In this document: piece by piece, positions 44,901 to 55,267 of the stretch
How positions within the stretch are numbered: the stretch's first letter is position 1
Layout of the letters: each line of letters begins with the position of its first letter
Source: an uncultured Chloroflexales bacterium
GTDB taxonomy: Bacteria > Chloroflexota > Chloroflexia > Chloroflexales > Chloroflexaceae
Direction of reading: 5' to 3'
Length of the DNA: 64,000 nt
Assembly (NCBI GenBank): GCA_937902315.1
Contig: CALGUG010000007.1
Location: forward strand, 62,001 to 126,000
The notes under the pieces: generated by a model
Seen by the model: only the letters and a program-made list of their open reading frames with translations
What the model was told of the DNA's origin: nothing
Databases searched by the model: none
Position numbers and translations under genes: made by a program

Positions 44901-45376
44901 AGCTGTTGTGTTACAGCTTGATCGAGCGCAGGCGCGGGTCCGAGCTGCTTGGCTTGCAGGGGCTGAATACTTTTGATATCGGGCAATGCTTGTAGCTCGG
45001 CGAGGCGTTCTTTGGGAAGGTAGAGCGCCATCGCGTTGAAAAGAAACTGGGTCGTGTAGAGTTCTTTGGCCTGCAAACTTGGCAAGGCGCTGCGTAAGCG
45101 AGCTTGGCTCTTCGTGATCTGTTCGATCTGTACTTGGCGTGCTGTTATATCGCCCGTCGTGGGGCTGCTTGATAGGGGATCGGGCTGTAACTCAACCAAA
45201 ACAGCCACGTATCCATTGTGGGCTGCAAGGCCAACAGGCAAAAAGTCTGTTAACTCTTGCTCAATGATATCTGTGATAGATGGCTCTTCCTGTGCGTAGA
45301 GTGATGCAGACGAGTGGCAAAGGAGGCTAGCTATACAGATGAGTGCAATTAGGACTGTAAGCTTACTAGGCCTCAT
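41972..45376 (-). CDS. Subtilisin-fold (S8) exoprotein with lost catalytic Ser and oxyanion Asn
   Basis: An 1134-residue exported protein. A signal peptide (about 1-28), an inhibitor-like propeptide (about 50-145) and an S8 domain (about 165-490) are followed by beta-rich PEGA-like and other modules. The Asp motif IAIIDSGID (Asp176) and His motif CNGHGTAVAS (His244) are present. The segment equal to GTSMASPHVAG reads GSAIASAYVGG, so the catalytic Ser is Ala442. The AAAGNSG-type oxyanion Asn is Glu363 (AAAGESEG). It should therefore not cleave peptides in the usual way, and may be a binding or structural surface protein. It is monocistronic. Confidence 0.85.
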   Translation of the reverse strand: MRPSKLTVLIALICIASLLCHSSASLYAQEEPSITDIIEQELTDFLPVGLAAHNGYVAVLVELQPDPLSSSPTTGDITARQVQIEQITKSQARLRSALPSLQAKELYTTQFLFNAMALYLPKERLAELQALPDIKSIQPLQAKQLGPAPALDQAVTQQLWKAYGATGKGLKIAIIDSGIDYTHATLGGSGNPLDYSSNNRTIIEPNSFPTTKVAGGHDFAGDLYDPTNAPLPQPDRDPLDCNGHGTAVASVVAGYGVDQTGKRYAGPYDRDLQGSDFRLLPGVAPEASLYALKVTGCSSRQTHLVIPAIEWAIDPNGDGDSSDHLDVIVIAMGSPFGSANDPEARAVQRAFDAGVVVVAAAGESEGSTFYSIHSPASAPAAIAVVPVYGKENSAVDSLLPNSARGPLRNGHSTKPDLGAVGYQVGGAAYGSGNQVASISGSAIASAYVGGAVALLRELHPNWSPLQIKAALLNTSTPLQDQKGSIYAPTHAGLGRIDLAAAAATTLIAYADDGTAGIGFDYGLRWEGDNYKAYNPLRIENLSNQTQNLSLGSYPANSEPNVAIRPAKVDLSIAPNSSQTVRIRSQILDNALELSIDPSVAATQNDFQRFAIAEHAGSIYLVDQAYARIRIANDSRERAIDVYLNGTLIAANLGYGQVSNYVEKPAGSYKLVYRAAGSGSNGSVLGERNLNIGAGTDVTMIANSKQKITKEPRITTWTLNEAAVQASDSSARLRFANNNPPDALASERMLDIYIDGERVVQGLDSRSYGNFVALQAGQHEVKVVASGIVTPELQTQMSFMLDLQAGSVSTISLAPLHNKSSYTQIVSQPRRTLRVPYTLGPRPAQEASVSLPALPPGNPTTLEATVRNPFTRTANIPAAVQPYLGAFQLSYEGTSPSIGQNLDSARIKYLGIASNINIARSPTLPDSFFVAIATQANWATPNEVNFQVYFDLNNDNISDRVLVNSSLGYLQDGQASDTFVASMYTIERLPNGSRRFELNQVSYLNGFGPGGSSTPNFVPYDRNTLFMLVNTEHLNLSAGKTSFRYRVETRHIDYHNFKHILDSTPWIEVDLARLPVDTVNPNFELGYMPIYRAIDQNRFAVRLDPELAYLPNRPRLMIIYFHNPPARQVEIVPIR

Positions 45377-46037
45377 ACATCATCTCTTCAATCGCTTCTG
45401 CTGCTAGGCGGATGGCTGTCGAATCTGCTGGGAAGTCGGAGCCTAGAATGGCACCACGTTTCACCCGAGCAAGGATCGAAGCTTGGATCTTGCTGCTTAG
45501 TCTTTAACCTTACTTACTATCTACATCAAGATTAGGACCGAAAAATAAGTTTCGGCGTCAACACAGAGAGGGAATATATTGTTTGAGCATAATAACATAC
45601 TATGTTTGGCAATATATGACGTTTTGTTTATGCAGGTTTAAAGCCACCAGATTAGCTTGATATTTTTTTTACAGCGTGGTAATCAGCTATTCTATTACGA
45701 AATTCGCTTGAAAATGGAAAGCTTTATTCATTTTGCGGCGAGCTGCAACGTATCATAATATTCAGAACCAAAAAAGCCACGATTCTTGCTGTACTAATGG
45801 TTTGATCTGCCTTTCTCCTCTTTTTGTTATATCCTCAATTTTACAAATATTTGTTTATATCATTGTTTGCTGAAAGATGCTTTTGGGTGATACTTTCGCT
45901 CTATTTCTTGGCGCTCCTACGTTTTCCTCGCTATTCATTGTAGTTCATTGTGCTTGCATAATGCCATCAGCGGGTAGCCTTATGGTGTCGAGCAAATGTT
46001 TCCATTGGGGGCGGCGAATAGACCGCATGGATGGGCG

Positions 46038-46104
46038 ATCTGTTGGTAGCCGTAGGCGGACGCGCTTGGAGTCTTTTTTTGGCTAGAACTGTGACCGTAA
46101 GCGC
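46038..46104 (+). repeat. Family A dispersed repeat, copy 11
   Basis: An exact core lies at 46047-46064. The right half is diverged (ACCGTAAGCGC instead of CCGCCAGAG). Confidence 0.8.
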
Positions 46105-46133
46105 AATATGTTTGTTGGTTATTGAGGAAAGAA

Positions 46134-46164
46134 AAGCGCCCCTACTGAAGTAGTAGGGACGCTT
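46134..46164 (-). terminator. Terminator hairpin
   Basis: AAGCGCCCCTACT and AGTAGGGACGCTT pair at 12 of 13 positions, 23 bases beyond the stop of the gene at 46188. Confidence 0.75.
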
Positions 46165-46187
46165 GGGAGAAGCTGTTTGCTGAAGGA

Positions 46188-47984
46188 TTATTGTTGAAGA
46201 TCGCTGATGGCTCGATCGGCTTTGTAGCTGCTGGCGCGCTCGCCTTTGGCGAGATCCCAGATCCACAGCTCGCTGCTGCTGCTGGGAACGATCGTGAGCG
46301 GCCCGCGCTCGCCGGGTGCCGGTTGTTGAGCGATCACATAGGCGATTTGGTCGCCATGAACGGCGGCGGCATTGATTGCTATCAAGCTCGTGCCAGAGGC
46401 CAACAGCTCTATCTTGCCGCTGTTGATCACTCCGAGACTATAGCTTTGCACCAAGGTGCTGATGCAGTCGTTGCTCAAGAAGAGCAGCCCGCCATCGTCA
46501 CGCCAGCCCAGTGCGCGCGTCCAGTAGCCATCGCTCATAATCTCGATCTCTTCGCCTTCTGAGTCGAGAATGAGCAGATCGCTGCCCGGGTTGCGTCCGC
46601 GTTGGGCCTCAACTGCGAACTGCTTGCCCTTCTTGTCGGCCAAAGGTCGCCCAAGAGTGATATAGCGGTCGCTGATCGTGAAGGCGGCTCCGATGTCGTT
46701 CTCGGTGCCATCGTCGAGCAAGAAGAGCGTGCTGCGACCATCTTGGGTATCGGCGCTATAGACCAGCTTGTCGCCTTCGAGCCACTGGGGCGCGAAACGG
46801 TTCCACTCGTCTGTGCCGCCAGCCACGCGGGTCGGTGCGCCACCAGTAGCGGCGACCTTCCAAATGCTGCGCTGAGTGGGGCGAATGCCGCTTTCATCGA
46901 CGCTCCAAGCGATCTGTTTGCCATCGACGCTCCAGGCCGGATCGGCGCAATCGAAGCCCGCTCGACCGATCTCTTTGACATTGCTGCCGTCAGCGTTCAT
47001 CACAAACAGGCTGCTTGGGCCCGCCGCATCGCCATAGCTGGCGTCGGCTGTTGTGGCGCGACAGAAGGCGATTTTTGAACCATCTGGGCTGACAGCGAAG
47101 GCGATCTCTTCTTGAACTGTTTCGGTGAGATTGGACGTTTTGCCTTCTTTGTGTTGCCAGATGTCGCCCTCTTGCAAGAAGAAGAGCGGCGCAGCGAATT
47201 CGGGCGCTTTGTTGCTGAGCGGAGCGGTCAGAGGATCGCTCGATTCAACCAACTCGGTTGCCTTGGCTGTCTCTAAGATCAAGCGCTCGGGATCGTGCAT
47301 CAAGGTCAGGTGGAAGCGCAGCGGTTCGCTGATTGGAATGCTGAAGGTCAGGCCGGCATCGCTGGCTGCATCGTAGCGGGTCTCGACGTGGGTCAGCACG
47401 CGGGTGCCGCTCAGCTCGAAGGTATTGGTGATGATCGAGTTGTTGAACTGTTCGTCGTGCAGCCAGTCTGGCAGATGTACTTCGAGCACGTAAGGACGTG
47501 TCGCAGCAGGCTGGCCTGTCAAGGCGACGAAATCGCGTTCGCTTAGACAATCGGCTATGGCGCTGAGCGGAGCCACCCCAACCGTGTTGGTAAAGGTGAA
47601 GGTGATGCGTTCGAAGGCCGGGAAGCTATTGGCAGTAACATCCGTCAACTGTGCAGAATAGCGCCCGCCATCTGGGTCTCCCACTTGCTGTCGACAGTAG
47701 CTGAAACCTTGCAGTGCTGGATTGCTGGTTGGCGTCGGGGGCAGCGGAGTTGCGGTTGCTGTTGCCGACGCGGTTGGTGTTGCCGATGGCCCAATGGTTG
47801 GCGAAGAGGTTGCCGTCGCCGATGGCGTAAACGTAGTTGTCACCGTGGGCGTTGCCGACGGTGTCAGTGCTAACACTGTTTCGCGTTGCGCGATCTGCTC
47901 CTGTTCGATTACGGTGGTTTGCTCGCAGCCTGCTAACAGCAGAAGCAACACCGCAAGAGCAGCAAAGAGGCGTGGATGTATCAT
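46188..47984 (-). CDS. Lipoprotein with TolB-like WD40 beta-propeller
   Basis: A 598-residue lipid-anchored exoprotein. The signal sequence ends in LLLAGC (Cys at about residue 19), then a Thr/Ala/Pro/Ser-rich flexible stretch (about 35-95). A domain of about 150 residues of unknown fold is followed by a beta-propeller (about 265-590) with PD40-type blades such as VSPDGSKIAFCRA, WSVDGKQIAWSVDE and LLILDSEGEEI. Propellers of this type are sensors or scaffolds outside the membrane. It stands about 15 bases downstream of the response-regulator gene on the same strand, so the two may be co-transcribed. Confidence 0.85.
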   Translation of the reverse strand: MIHPRLFAALAVLLLLLAGCEQTTVIEQEQIAQRETVLALTPSATPTVTTTFTPSATATSSPTIGPSATPTASATATATPLPPTPTSNPALQGFSYCRQQVGDPDGGRYSAQLTDVTANSFPAFERITFTFTNTVGVAPLSAIADCLSERDFVALTGQPAATRPYVLEVHLPDWLHDEQFNNSIITNTFELSGTRVLTHVETRYDAASDAGLTFSIPISEPLRFHLTLMHDPERLILETAKATELVESSDPLTAPLSNKAPEFAAPLFFLQEGDIWQHKEGKTSNLTETVQEEIAFAVSPDGSKIAFCRATTADASYGDAAGPSSLFVMNADGSNVKEIGRAGFDCADPAWSVDGKQIAWSVDESGIRPTQRSIWKVAATGGAPTRVAGGTDEWNRFAPQWLEGDKLVYSADTQDGRSTLFLLDDGTENDIGAAFTISDRYITLGRPLADKKGKQFAVEAQRGRNPGSDLLILDSEGEEIEIMSDGYWTRALGWRDDGGLLFLSNDCISTLVQSYSLGVINSGKIELLASGTSLIAINAAAVHGDQIAYVIAQQPAPGERGPLTIVPSSSSELWIWDLAKGERASSYKADRAISDLQQ

Positions 47985-47999
47985 GCAATGTGTACCGAA

Positions 48000-48686
48000 C
48001 TAGTCGCCGGGCAGAACCACTTTGATCCAGCCGCGGCGCATGGCGTAAACCACCGCCTGGGTCCGGTCATTGACCGCCAGCTTGCGTAAGATGGAAGAAA
48101 CGTGATTTTTGACCGTTTGGTTACTGATGTCGAGCTGCGAAGCGATCTCTTTGTTGGTTCGTCCAGCCGCCACCAGTTCCAGAACTTGTAGCTCACGGGG
48201 CGAGAGCGGCGAATAGATGCTCTGGGTATCTTCGTCGACCGCCATCTGCCTGAAGGTCGCCAAGACCTGTGAGGCTACATCTGGTAATGATAACACAAGG
48301 TCGTTAATTGGGTAATCCCCTCGACGTACTTCGTTGATGGTACGTAGCAGCTGTTCCCAAGAGGTATTGCGCGGCACATACGCCGCTACACCGGCGCGGA
48401 TGGCCTTGACGACGTGAGGACCATCCATATCGGCGCTGAGCAAAATGACGCCAACGTGAGGATGGGTGCGTTTAATGGCGTGAGCGACCTCAAGACCATT
48501 AACACCAGGTAAATCCACCTCCATCAACACGAGATCTGGATCAGTATAATCGACGAGTTGAATCGCCTGTTGTCCGTTACTTGCTTCGCCAGCGATCTTG
48601 AAGTCGGGGAGCATGCTCAGGTGATGGCGAATCCCCTCGCGGAATAATGCATGTGCATGGACTAAAATGATGGAGGTAACACTCAC
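48000..48686 (-). CDS. NarL/FixJ-type response regulator with non-canonical receiver
   Basis: A 228-residue protein: receiver (about 1-125) and LuxR-type HTH (about 155-222; PLSPRELQVLELVAAGRTN). The receiver's acidic pair is missing (LVHAHALFREG where DDH is usual). The phospho-acceptor Asp is Glu56 (LVLMEVDLPG) and the conserved Lys is Arg106 (YVPRNTS). It therefore cannot be switched by ordinary Asp phosphorylation; Glu may mimic the active state. I chose the GTG at 48686 because GGGGAGGG lies 7 bases before it; a longer frame to 48776 lacks this. No histidine kinase lies next to it. It probably regulates the downstream lipoprotein gene among others. Confidence 0.85.
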   Translation of the reverse strand: MSVTSIILVHAHALFREGIRHHLSMLPDFKIAGEASNGQQAIQLVDYTDPDLVLMEVDLPGVNGLEVAHAIKRTHPHVGVILLSADMDGPHVVKAIRAGVAAYVPRNTSWEQLLRTINEVRRGDYPINDLVLSLPDVASQVLATFRQMAVDEDTQSIYSPLSPRELQVLELVAAGRTNKEIASQLDISNQTVKNHVSSILRKLAVNDRTQAVVYAMRRGWIKVVLPGD

Positions 48687-48910
48687 GGGAAAACCCTCCC
48701 CTAATGAATGCCGCCCTGCGCACTTGTGGGAGCGTAGGGTGAAAGAGCAATCTGAATAAACACACCTACCGCGCAAGAGTGCCGCACGGCAGTGGGCGGG
48801 TGCCTACACGGCGAATAAATCCTTTACACAAGGATAGGAGCATTATAGCTTATATCAAACAGTATTACAAGCTATTTGCTCCGCTAATTCTGTGCTGCTG
48901 TTCAGATTCG

Positions 48911-48969
48911 CGGGAACAGCCGTTCGAAGCAAAACGTTTGATTTGTTTGCTAGGAGCGGCTGTTCTCTT
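48911..48969 (-). terminator. Terminator-like hairpin downstream of aconitase
   Basis: GGGAACAGCCGTTC pairs with GAGCGGCTGTTCTC through two G-T pairs, with inner AGCAAA/TTTGCT arms, 28 bases beyond the aconitase stop. Confidence 0.55.
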
Positions 48970-48997
48970 GCTCTTAAACGTAAATCAAATGGTAGAT

Positions 48998-51787
<2,790 letters not shown>

Positions 51788-51831
51788 GCTCTTCTCTCTC
51801 TCTTCAAGCAAACGAAGCACAGCCAGTCAAT

Positions 51832-51849
51832 ATGGCTTCCACAAGCCAT
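51832..51849 (-). promoter_or_regulatory. Small hairpin in the aconitase leader
   Basis: On the minus strand ATGGCTT-GTGG-AAGCCAT, 7-bp stem with a four-base loop, 45-62 bases before the start codon, between promoter and gene. Its function is unknown. Confidence 0.4.
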
Positions 51850-51891
51850 GTTTCGGCAGTCGTCCGTTTCTGTATTACCAGATCTAGTCTT

Positions 51892-51920
51892 AGTATATCC
51901 TCGTATGATCTATCTGTCAT
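51892..51920 (-). promoter_or_regulatory. Predicted promoter of the aconitase gene
   Basis: On the minus strand ATGACA (complement of 51915-51920), 17 bases, TATACT (complement of 51892-51897). A perfect 8-bp-arm hairpin (TCCATAGA/TCTATGGA, 51940-51960) lies just upstream and could be an operator. Confidence 0.55.
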
Positions 51921-51963
51921 TATCTATCTATAAATCGATTCCATAGATATTTTCTATGGATAC

Positions 51964-52021
51964 ACTGGCGTTGAAGTCCCTTGCATCCATTCGATCCTTG
52001 GCGCGTCCGCCTACGGCTATC
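51964..52021 (-). repeat. Family A dispersed repeat, copy 12
   Basis: The minus-strand core is at 52002-52019. The loop contains GAATGG (minus strand). Confidence 0.85.
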
Positions 52022-52112
52022 AGATCGCCGCCCTCCCATTCGGGCCATCGCTCAGCTTGCAGCGATGCGCTTTGTTATCGCAGATATGGCAATGGTACGC
52101 TGAGGCACAATG

Positions 52113-52139
52113 CTCGCCGTCGGCTCAGCCGACGGCGAG
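52113..52139. repeat. Perfect palindrome between family A copies 12 and 13
   Basis: Perfect 13-bp arms CTCGCCGTCGGCT and AGCCGACGGCGAG around a single central base. Confidence 0.85.
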
Positions 52140-52164
52140 ATAGAAACCCCGTTTTGAGGGTATG

Positions 52165-52230
52165 GGATGTTGGTAGCCGTAGGCGGACGCGCTTGAGACT
52201 GTATGGAAGGGAGAGAACAGGCCGCCAAAG
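52165..52230 (+). repeat. Family A dispersed repeat, copy 13
   Basis: An exact core lies at 52174-52191. The element ends at GGCCGCCAAAG. Second member of a minus/plus pair. Confidence 0.85.
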
Positions 52231-52272
52231 GCTTGAAGGAAATGCGAGAGCATGGCTATATGAACATGAAAA

Positions 52273-52304
52273 AGACCTGCCAAGCCTAGGCGCTTAGCAG
52301 GTCT
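52273..52304 (-). terminator. Terminator hairpin of the ABC ATPase gene
   Basis: AGACCTGC and GCAGGTCT arms, with inner AAGC/GCTT, 30 bases beyond the stop at 52335. Confidence 0.7.
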
Positions 52305-52334
52305 GTAAGGCTCGTTTAAAGGGCGAGGTTCACT

Positions 52335-53282
52335 TTAGACGATGCCTTGGGTGACTTGCATAAAGATATCTTCCAGATTGCTGACCTGTCCGGCGAAGTG
52401 GGTGATCTGTGCGCCGCCTTGGATCAAGCGCGTCAGAACGTCGCTGATGCCTTGTTCGTCGCCGTTGTAGTCGAAGTAGATCGTGTTGGACTCTTGGGGG
52501 TCATCCGAGACGCGCGTATCGAGCACACCCGGCATGCCACGAATCAGCTCGATAGCCGCCGCCGGCTCGCTGAGTAGACGAACCTCGTAGCTGCGGTGAG
52601 GCTGAAGCGAGCGCATAATCGTATCGACATCGCCCGAGGCCAGCAGGCGCCCGCGCTCGATGATCCCGATATGGGTACACATCTCGGCCAGTTCGCTCAA
52701 GATGTGCGAGCTGATCATAATCGTTTTGCCCAGTAGGCGCAGCTCTTTGAGCAGCTCGCGTAGCTCGATGCGGGCGCGCGGGTCGAGACCGCTGGCCGGC
52801 TCGTCTAAAATCAGCAGGGCGGGGTCGTGTACCATGGTGCGCGCCAAGCTCAGGCGCTGCTTCATACCGCGCGAGAGGCCCATCACATAATCGTCGCGTT
52901 TATGGCTGAGGTCGACCAGTTCGAGCAGTTCATCGATCAAGCTGTTGCGTCGTTCGGCAGGGATATCGTAGGCAGCGGCGAAGAAGTCGAGATATTCCCA
53001 CGACTTCATGTTGTCGTAGACGCCGAAGAAGTCGGGCATAAAGCCCACAACTTTGCGCACCGCCCGTTTGTCGCCCAACACCGAATGGCCCGCGATCCAC
53101 GCTTCGCCGCTAGTGGGTTTGAGCAGTGTGGTTAGAATGCGCATGGTGGTTGTTTTGCCAGCCCCATTCGGCCCAATGAAGCCATACACAGCCCCTTGTG
53201 GGATCTTGAGGTTGAGGCTGTCGAGCGCGAGATTCGAGCCATAACTGCGGGTCAGGTTGACGGTTTCGACAAGAGTTGACAT
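52335..53282 (-). CDS. ABC transporter ATP-binding protein
   Basis: A 315-residue ATPase with Walker A GPNGAGKTT (about residues 38-46), Q-loop near VVGFMPDFFG, signature LSRGMKQRL (Arg in place of the second Gly) and Walker B LLILDEPASGLD. A C-terminal regulatory extension of about 100 residues follows, as in the CcmA/NatA/GldA subgroup. It follows the 648-residue membrane protein gene with almost no gap. The start may be 53282 (MSTLVETV) or 53300, which would overlap the upstream stop. No permease gene lies next to it in the window, so its partner may be the upstream protein or elsewhere. Confidence 0.9.
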   Translation of the reverse strand: MSTLVETVNLTRSYGSNLALDSLNLKIPQGAVYGFIGPNGAGKTTTMRILTTLLKPTSGEAWIAGHSVLGDKRAVRKVVGFMPDFFGVYDNMKSWEYLDFFAAAYDIPAERRNSLIDELLELVDLSHKRDDYVMGLSRGMKQRLSLARTMVHDPALLILDEPASGLDPRARIELRELLKELRLLGKTIMISSHILSELAEMCTHIGIIERGRLLASGDVDTIMRSLQPHRSYEVRLLSEPAAAIELIRGMPGVLDTRVSDDPQESNTIYFDYNGDEQGISDVLTRLIQGGAQITHFAGQVSNLEDIFMQVTQGIV

Positions 53283-53289
53283 AAGCGTA

Positions 53290-55236
53290 TCACTGCCCAT
53301 TTAAACGAATGACATACAAGCTGGTGGCAGCTTGATTGGCTGTGCTGCCATTGATCTGAATATCAAGGGTGGGTTCATCGACCCAAGCGATCAAGAAGGC
53401 GCTGGTGGGGTCCGAGATGCCCTCGCGCGTGAGCTGATTGATATTGACAGCCGACCAATTTCTTCCGAAGACGTTTCTTATGATCTCTGCGCGGTCGAAG
53501 GTATCGGTATCTCCCGCGTTTGTTTGATAGGGGAAGTTATGCTGTTTGAGCGAACAGTCGATCGATTGGGTTTGGCCGGGGGCCAGATCGCCGAGCAAAC
53601 AGGAGCTGTCGCCTGCAACAACCATGCTATCTTTGAGCGTAATCGAACTGGTGTTGGTGACTTCTCCTCGAATGACACCGTCGATGATGGCATCGGTGTC
53701 GTATTCCAGATTATCGATTCTTACATCAGAGCGTACTTGGGCTACCGAAGGCAAAAACTTCTCGATACGATAGCTGCTGATCGAGGAGACATCGACCAAA
53801 ACATCGTTGATGCGAGTCGCGCTTTCGTCCCAGTCGAGCGTAAATTTCGTTTCTGAAAAGTCGAAATAATACTCAGCTCTCACTAGGCTTTGGCTGGGGA
53901 AGGCCAAGTCGAATTGGCGTCGTTGGGGCGAGAAGAGCCCGACCGCTGATTGAACATAGGCGTTCTCTCCGCCCTCTACGCCCTGCAATACACTGATCTG
54001 GAAGACGATCGGCTTGGTGCCACGGAGCAGAATTCCGTAGCCGTAGGTTCCGGCAGCGAATAGGAAGGTGATCGCAGGGATGGTGATCCATGCTAGGTTC
54101 GGGCGACGGATTTTGCGCAAGATCAGATAGTTGAGTGGGCCGATCACAAAGATGTACAAGCTGATGAAGCAGAAGAGTGGAAAGAAGCCGGGTAGTTCCA
54201 GCTCTGGGAGCGAGATCGCTCTATCTACATCGCTCATCGAGAGTTGTGTATTGCGGAAGGGGCGTAAAAAGGGCTGATTGTAAGAGAGCAGGTTCAGCCA
54301 AAAGTCGATCTCGGCCTCCCAGCCTTGCAGCGCCGCAACATCGAAGGCCACAAAGATCACATCGCCCATACCGACGCGCTGCTCGACCACCAGTCGATCG
54401 GAGGTCAGCGCTGTGGCTCGCTCGGCTAAGCTAACTTGATTGCTGGTTGTAGCCGAAGGTGGATCGATATCGGGGCGTTGGCTGAACTGGCTCAGCGATG
54501 CAAGCGGTGTATTGGGCTGCAATGCTCCGATTTGGGCTGGAAGCAGCTCTTCTAGGCCTAATATGTTGTGGCTGGCTGCTGCACCACCGCTTACAACCAG
54601 TTGACCGCCTTGCTCGACCCAATCGCGCAGGGCGTTGCGTTGCTCTTGCGACCACTCGCTCATATTCAGATCGTGCACAACGATTGTGTCTAGCCCAAAC
54701 AAGAGCGAGGCGTCATTGGGGAAGCTGGCTGGATCTAGAGCGATCGTCGTGATCGAGCGCGGATCGTTGCCCCCAATCGCTTGGTTTTGCAAGCGCCCGA
54801 GCAGACCGCTATCGCTGCTCAAGAGCCCGAGCATAAACTGGTAATCGTCGTTGTGGCGCAGGCTCACGACCTGCTCTAGCAAGACCTTCTGATTCTTGGC
54901 GTCGATCACACGCAGTTGACCGTTTCGAGCAAAACCCTGGGTTATGGCAGCGAAACTAACCTGCTTACTCGATCCGCGCGGGAGGTCGATCGTTTGGCGA
55001 AAGACATCTCTATTGTTCTGGTTGGTGAAAGACCATTCGAGAATAGCAGGAGAGATATCTTGACCGCTGTTGGTGACCGTGACCACAATCGGGAACCAGT
55101 CACCAGAGCGGTAGGCGTTGTCGTAACCAGCAGTAATGTCAACGGAAATAAGCGGAGGGTTTTGGGCGCTACTGGTACTAGGTAGTAACAACATACCCAA
55201 TACCAGTATTACGATCAACCACGAACGTCGGAGCAT
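53290..55236 (-). CDS. Exported membrane protein of an ABC-linked operon, function unknown
   Basis: A 648-residue protein with a signal peptide (about 1-24, ending TSSAQ). An Ig-like beta-domain (about 28-125; SGDWFPIVVTVTNSGQ) is followed by a glutamine-amidotransferase-like flavodoxin fold (about 140-330; LRDWVEQGGQLVVSGG), without a visible catalytic triad. Two membrane helices lie at about 390-440 (FFPLFCFISLYIFVIGPLNY), then a beta-rich C-terminus. Similar proteins often accompany GldA-type ABC ATPases. The apparent longer frame to 55461 is Lys/Arg-rich and overlaps the C-terminus of the upstream gene in another frame, so I reject it. RBS and signal peptide support 55236. Confidence 0.75.
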   Translation of the reverse strand: MLRRSWLIVILVLGMLLLPSTSSAQNPPLISVDITAGYDNAYRSGDWFPIVVTVTNSGQDISPAILEWSFTNQNNRDVFRQTIDLPRGSSKQVSFAAITQGFARNGQLRVIDAKNQKVLLEQVVSLRHNDDYQFMLGLLSSDSGLLGRLQNQAIGGNDPRSITTIALDPASFPNDASLLFGLDTIVVHDLNMSEWSQEQRNALRDWVEQGGQLVVSGGAAASHNILGLEELLPAQIGALQPNTPLASLSQFSQRPDIDPPSATTSNQVSLAERATALTSDRLVVEQRVGMGDVIFVAFDVAALQGWEAEIDFWLNLLSYNQPFLRPFRNTQLSMSDVDRAISLPELELPGFFPLFCFISLYIFVIGPLNYLILRKIRRPNLAWITIPAITFLFAAGTYGYGILLRGTKPIVFQISVLQGVEGGENAYVQSAVGLFSPQRRQFDLAFPSQSLVRAEYYFDFSETKFTLDWDESATRINDVLVDVSSISSYRIEKFLPSVAQVRSDVRIDNLEYDTDAIIDGVIRGEVTNTSSITLKDSMVVAGDSSCLLGDLAPGQTQSIDCSLKQHNFPYQTNAGDTDTFDRAEIIRNVFGRNWSAVNINQLTREGISDPTSAFLIAWVDEPTLDIQINGSTANQAATSLYVIRLNGQ

Positions 55237-55267
55237 AAAAATTATCCTGAATCTGTGCGTTTGAAGA

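Larger units (their letters stand above)
45377..46187. other. Long AT-rich intergenic region
   Basis: This is the upstream region of the subtilisin-like gene. 45500-45900 is clearly AT-rich and holds no credible frame. Family A copy 11 follows at 46038-46104 and a terminator at 46134-46164. Confidence 0.65.
51821..52334. other. Intergenic region with a family A inverted pair
   Basis: Aconitase leader and promoter, then family A copies 12 and 13 with a perfect palindrome between them, then the terminator of the ABC ATPase gene. No gene is seen. Confidence 0.75.

Noticed and set aside
45877..46086. 69-codon plus-strand frame in the AT-rich region
   Set aside because: It runs through a family A repeat and has no RBS or recognisable protein pattern.
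51832..51849. Iron-responsive-element-like hairpin before aconitase
   Set aside because: The four-base loop GTGG and the lack of a bulged C do not match an IRE. It is listed only as a hairpin.
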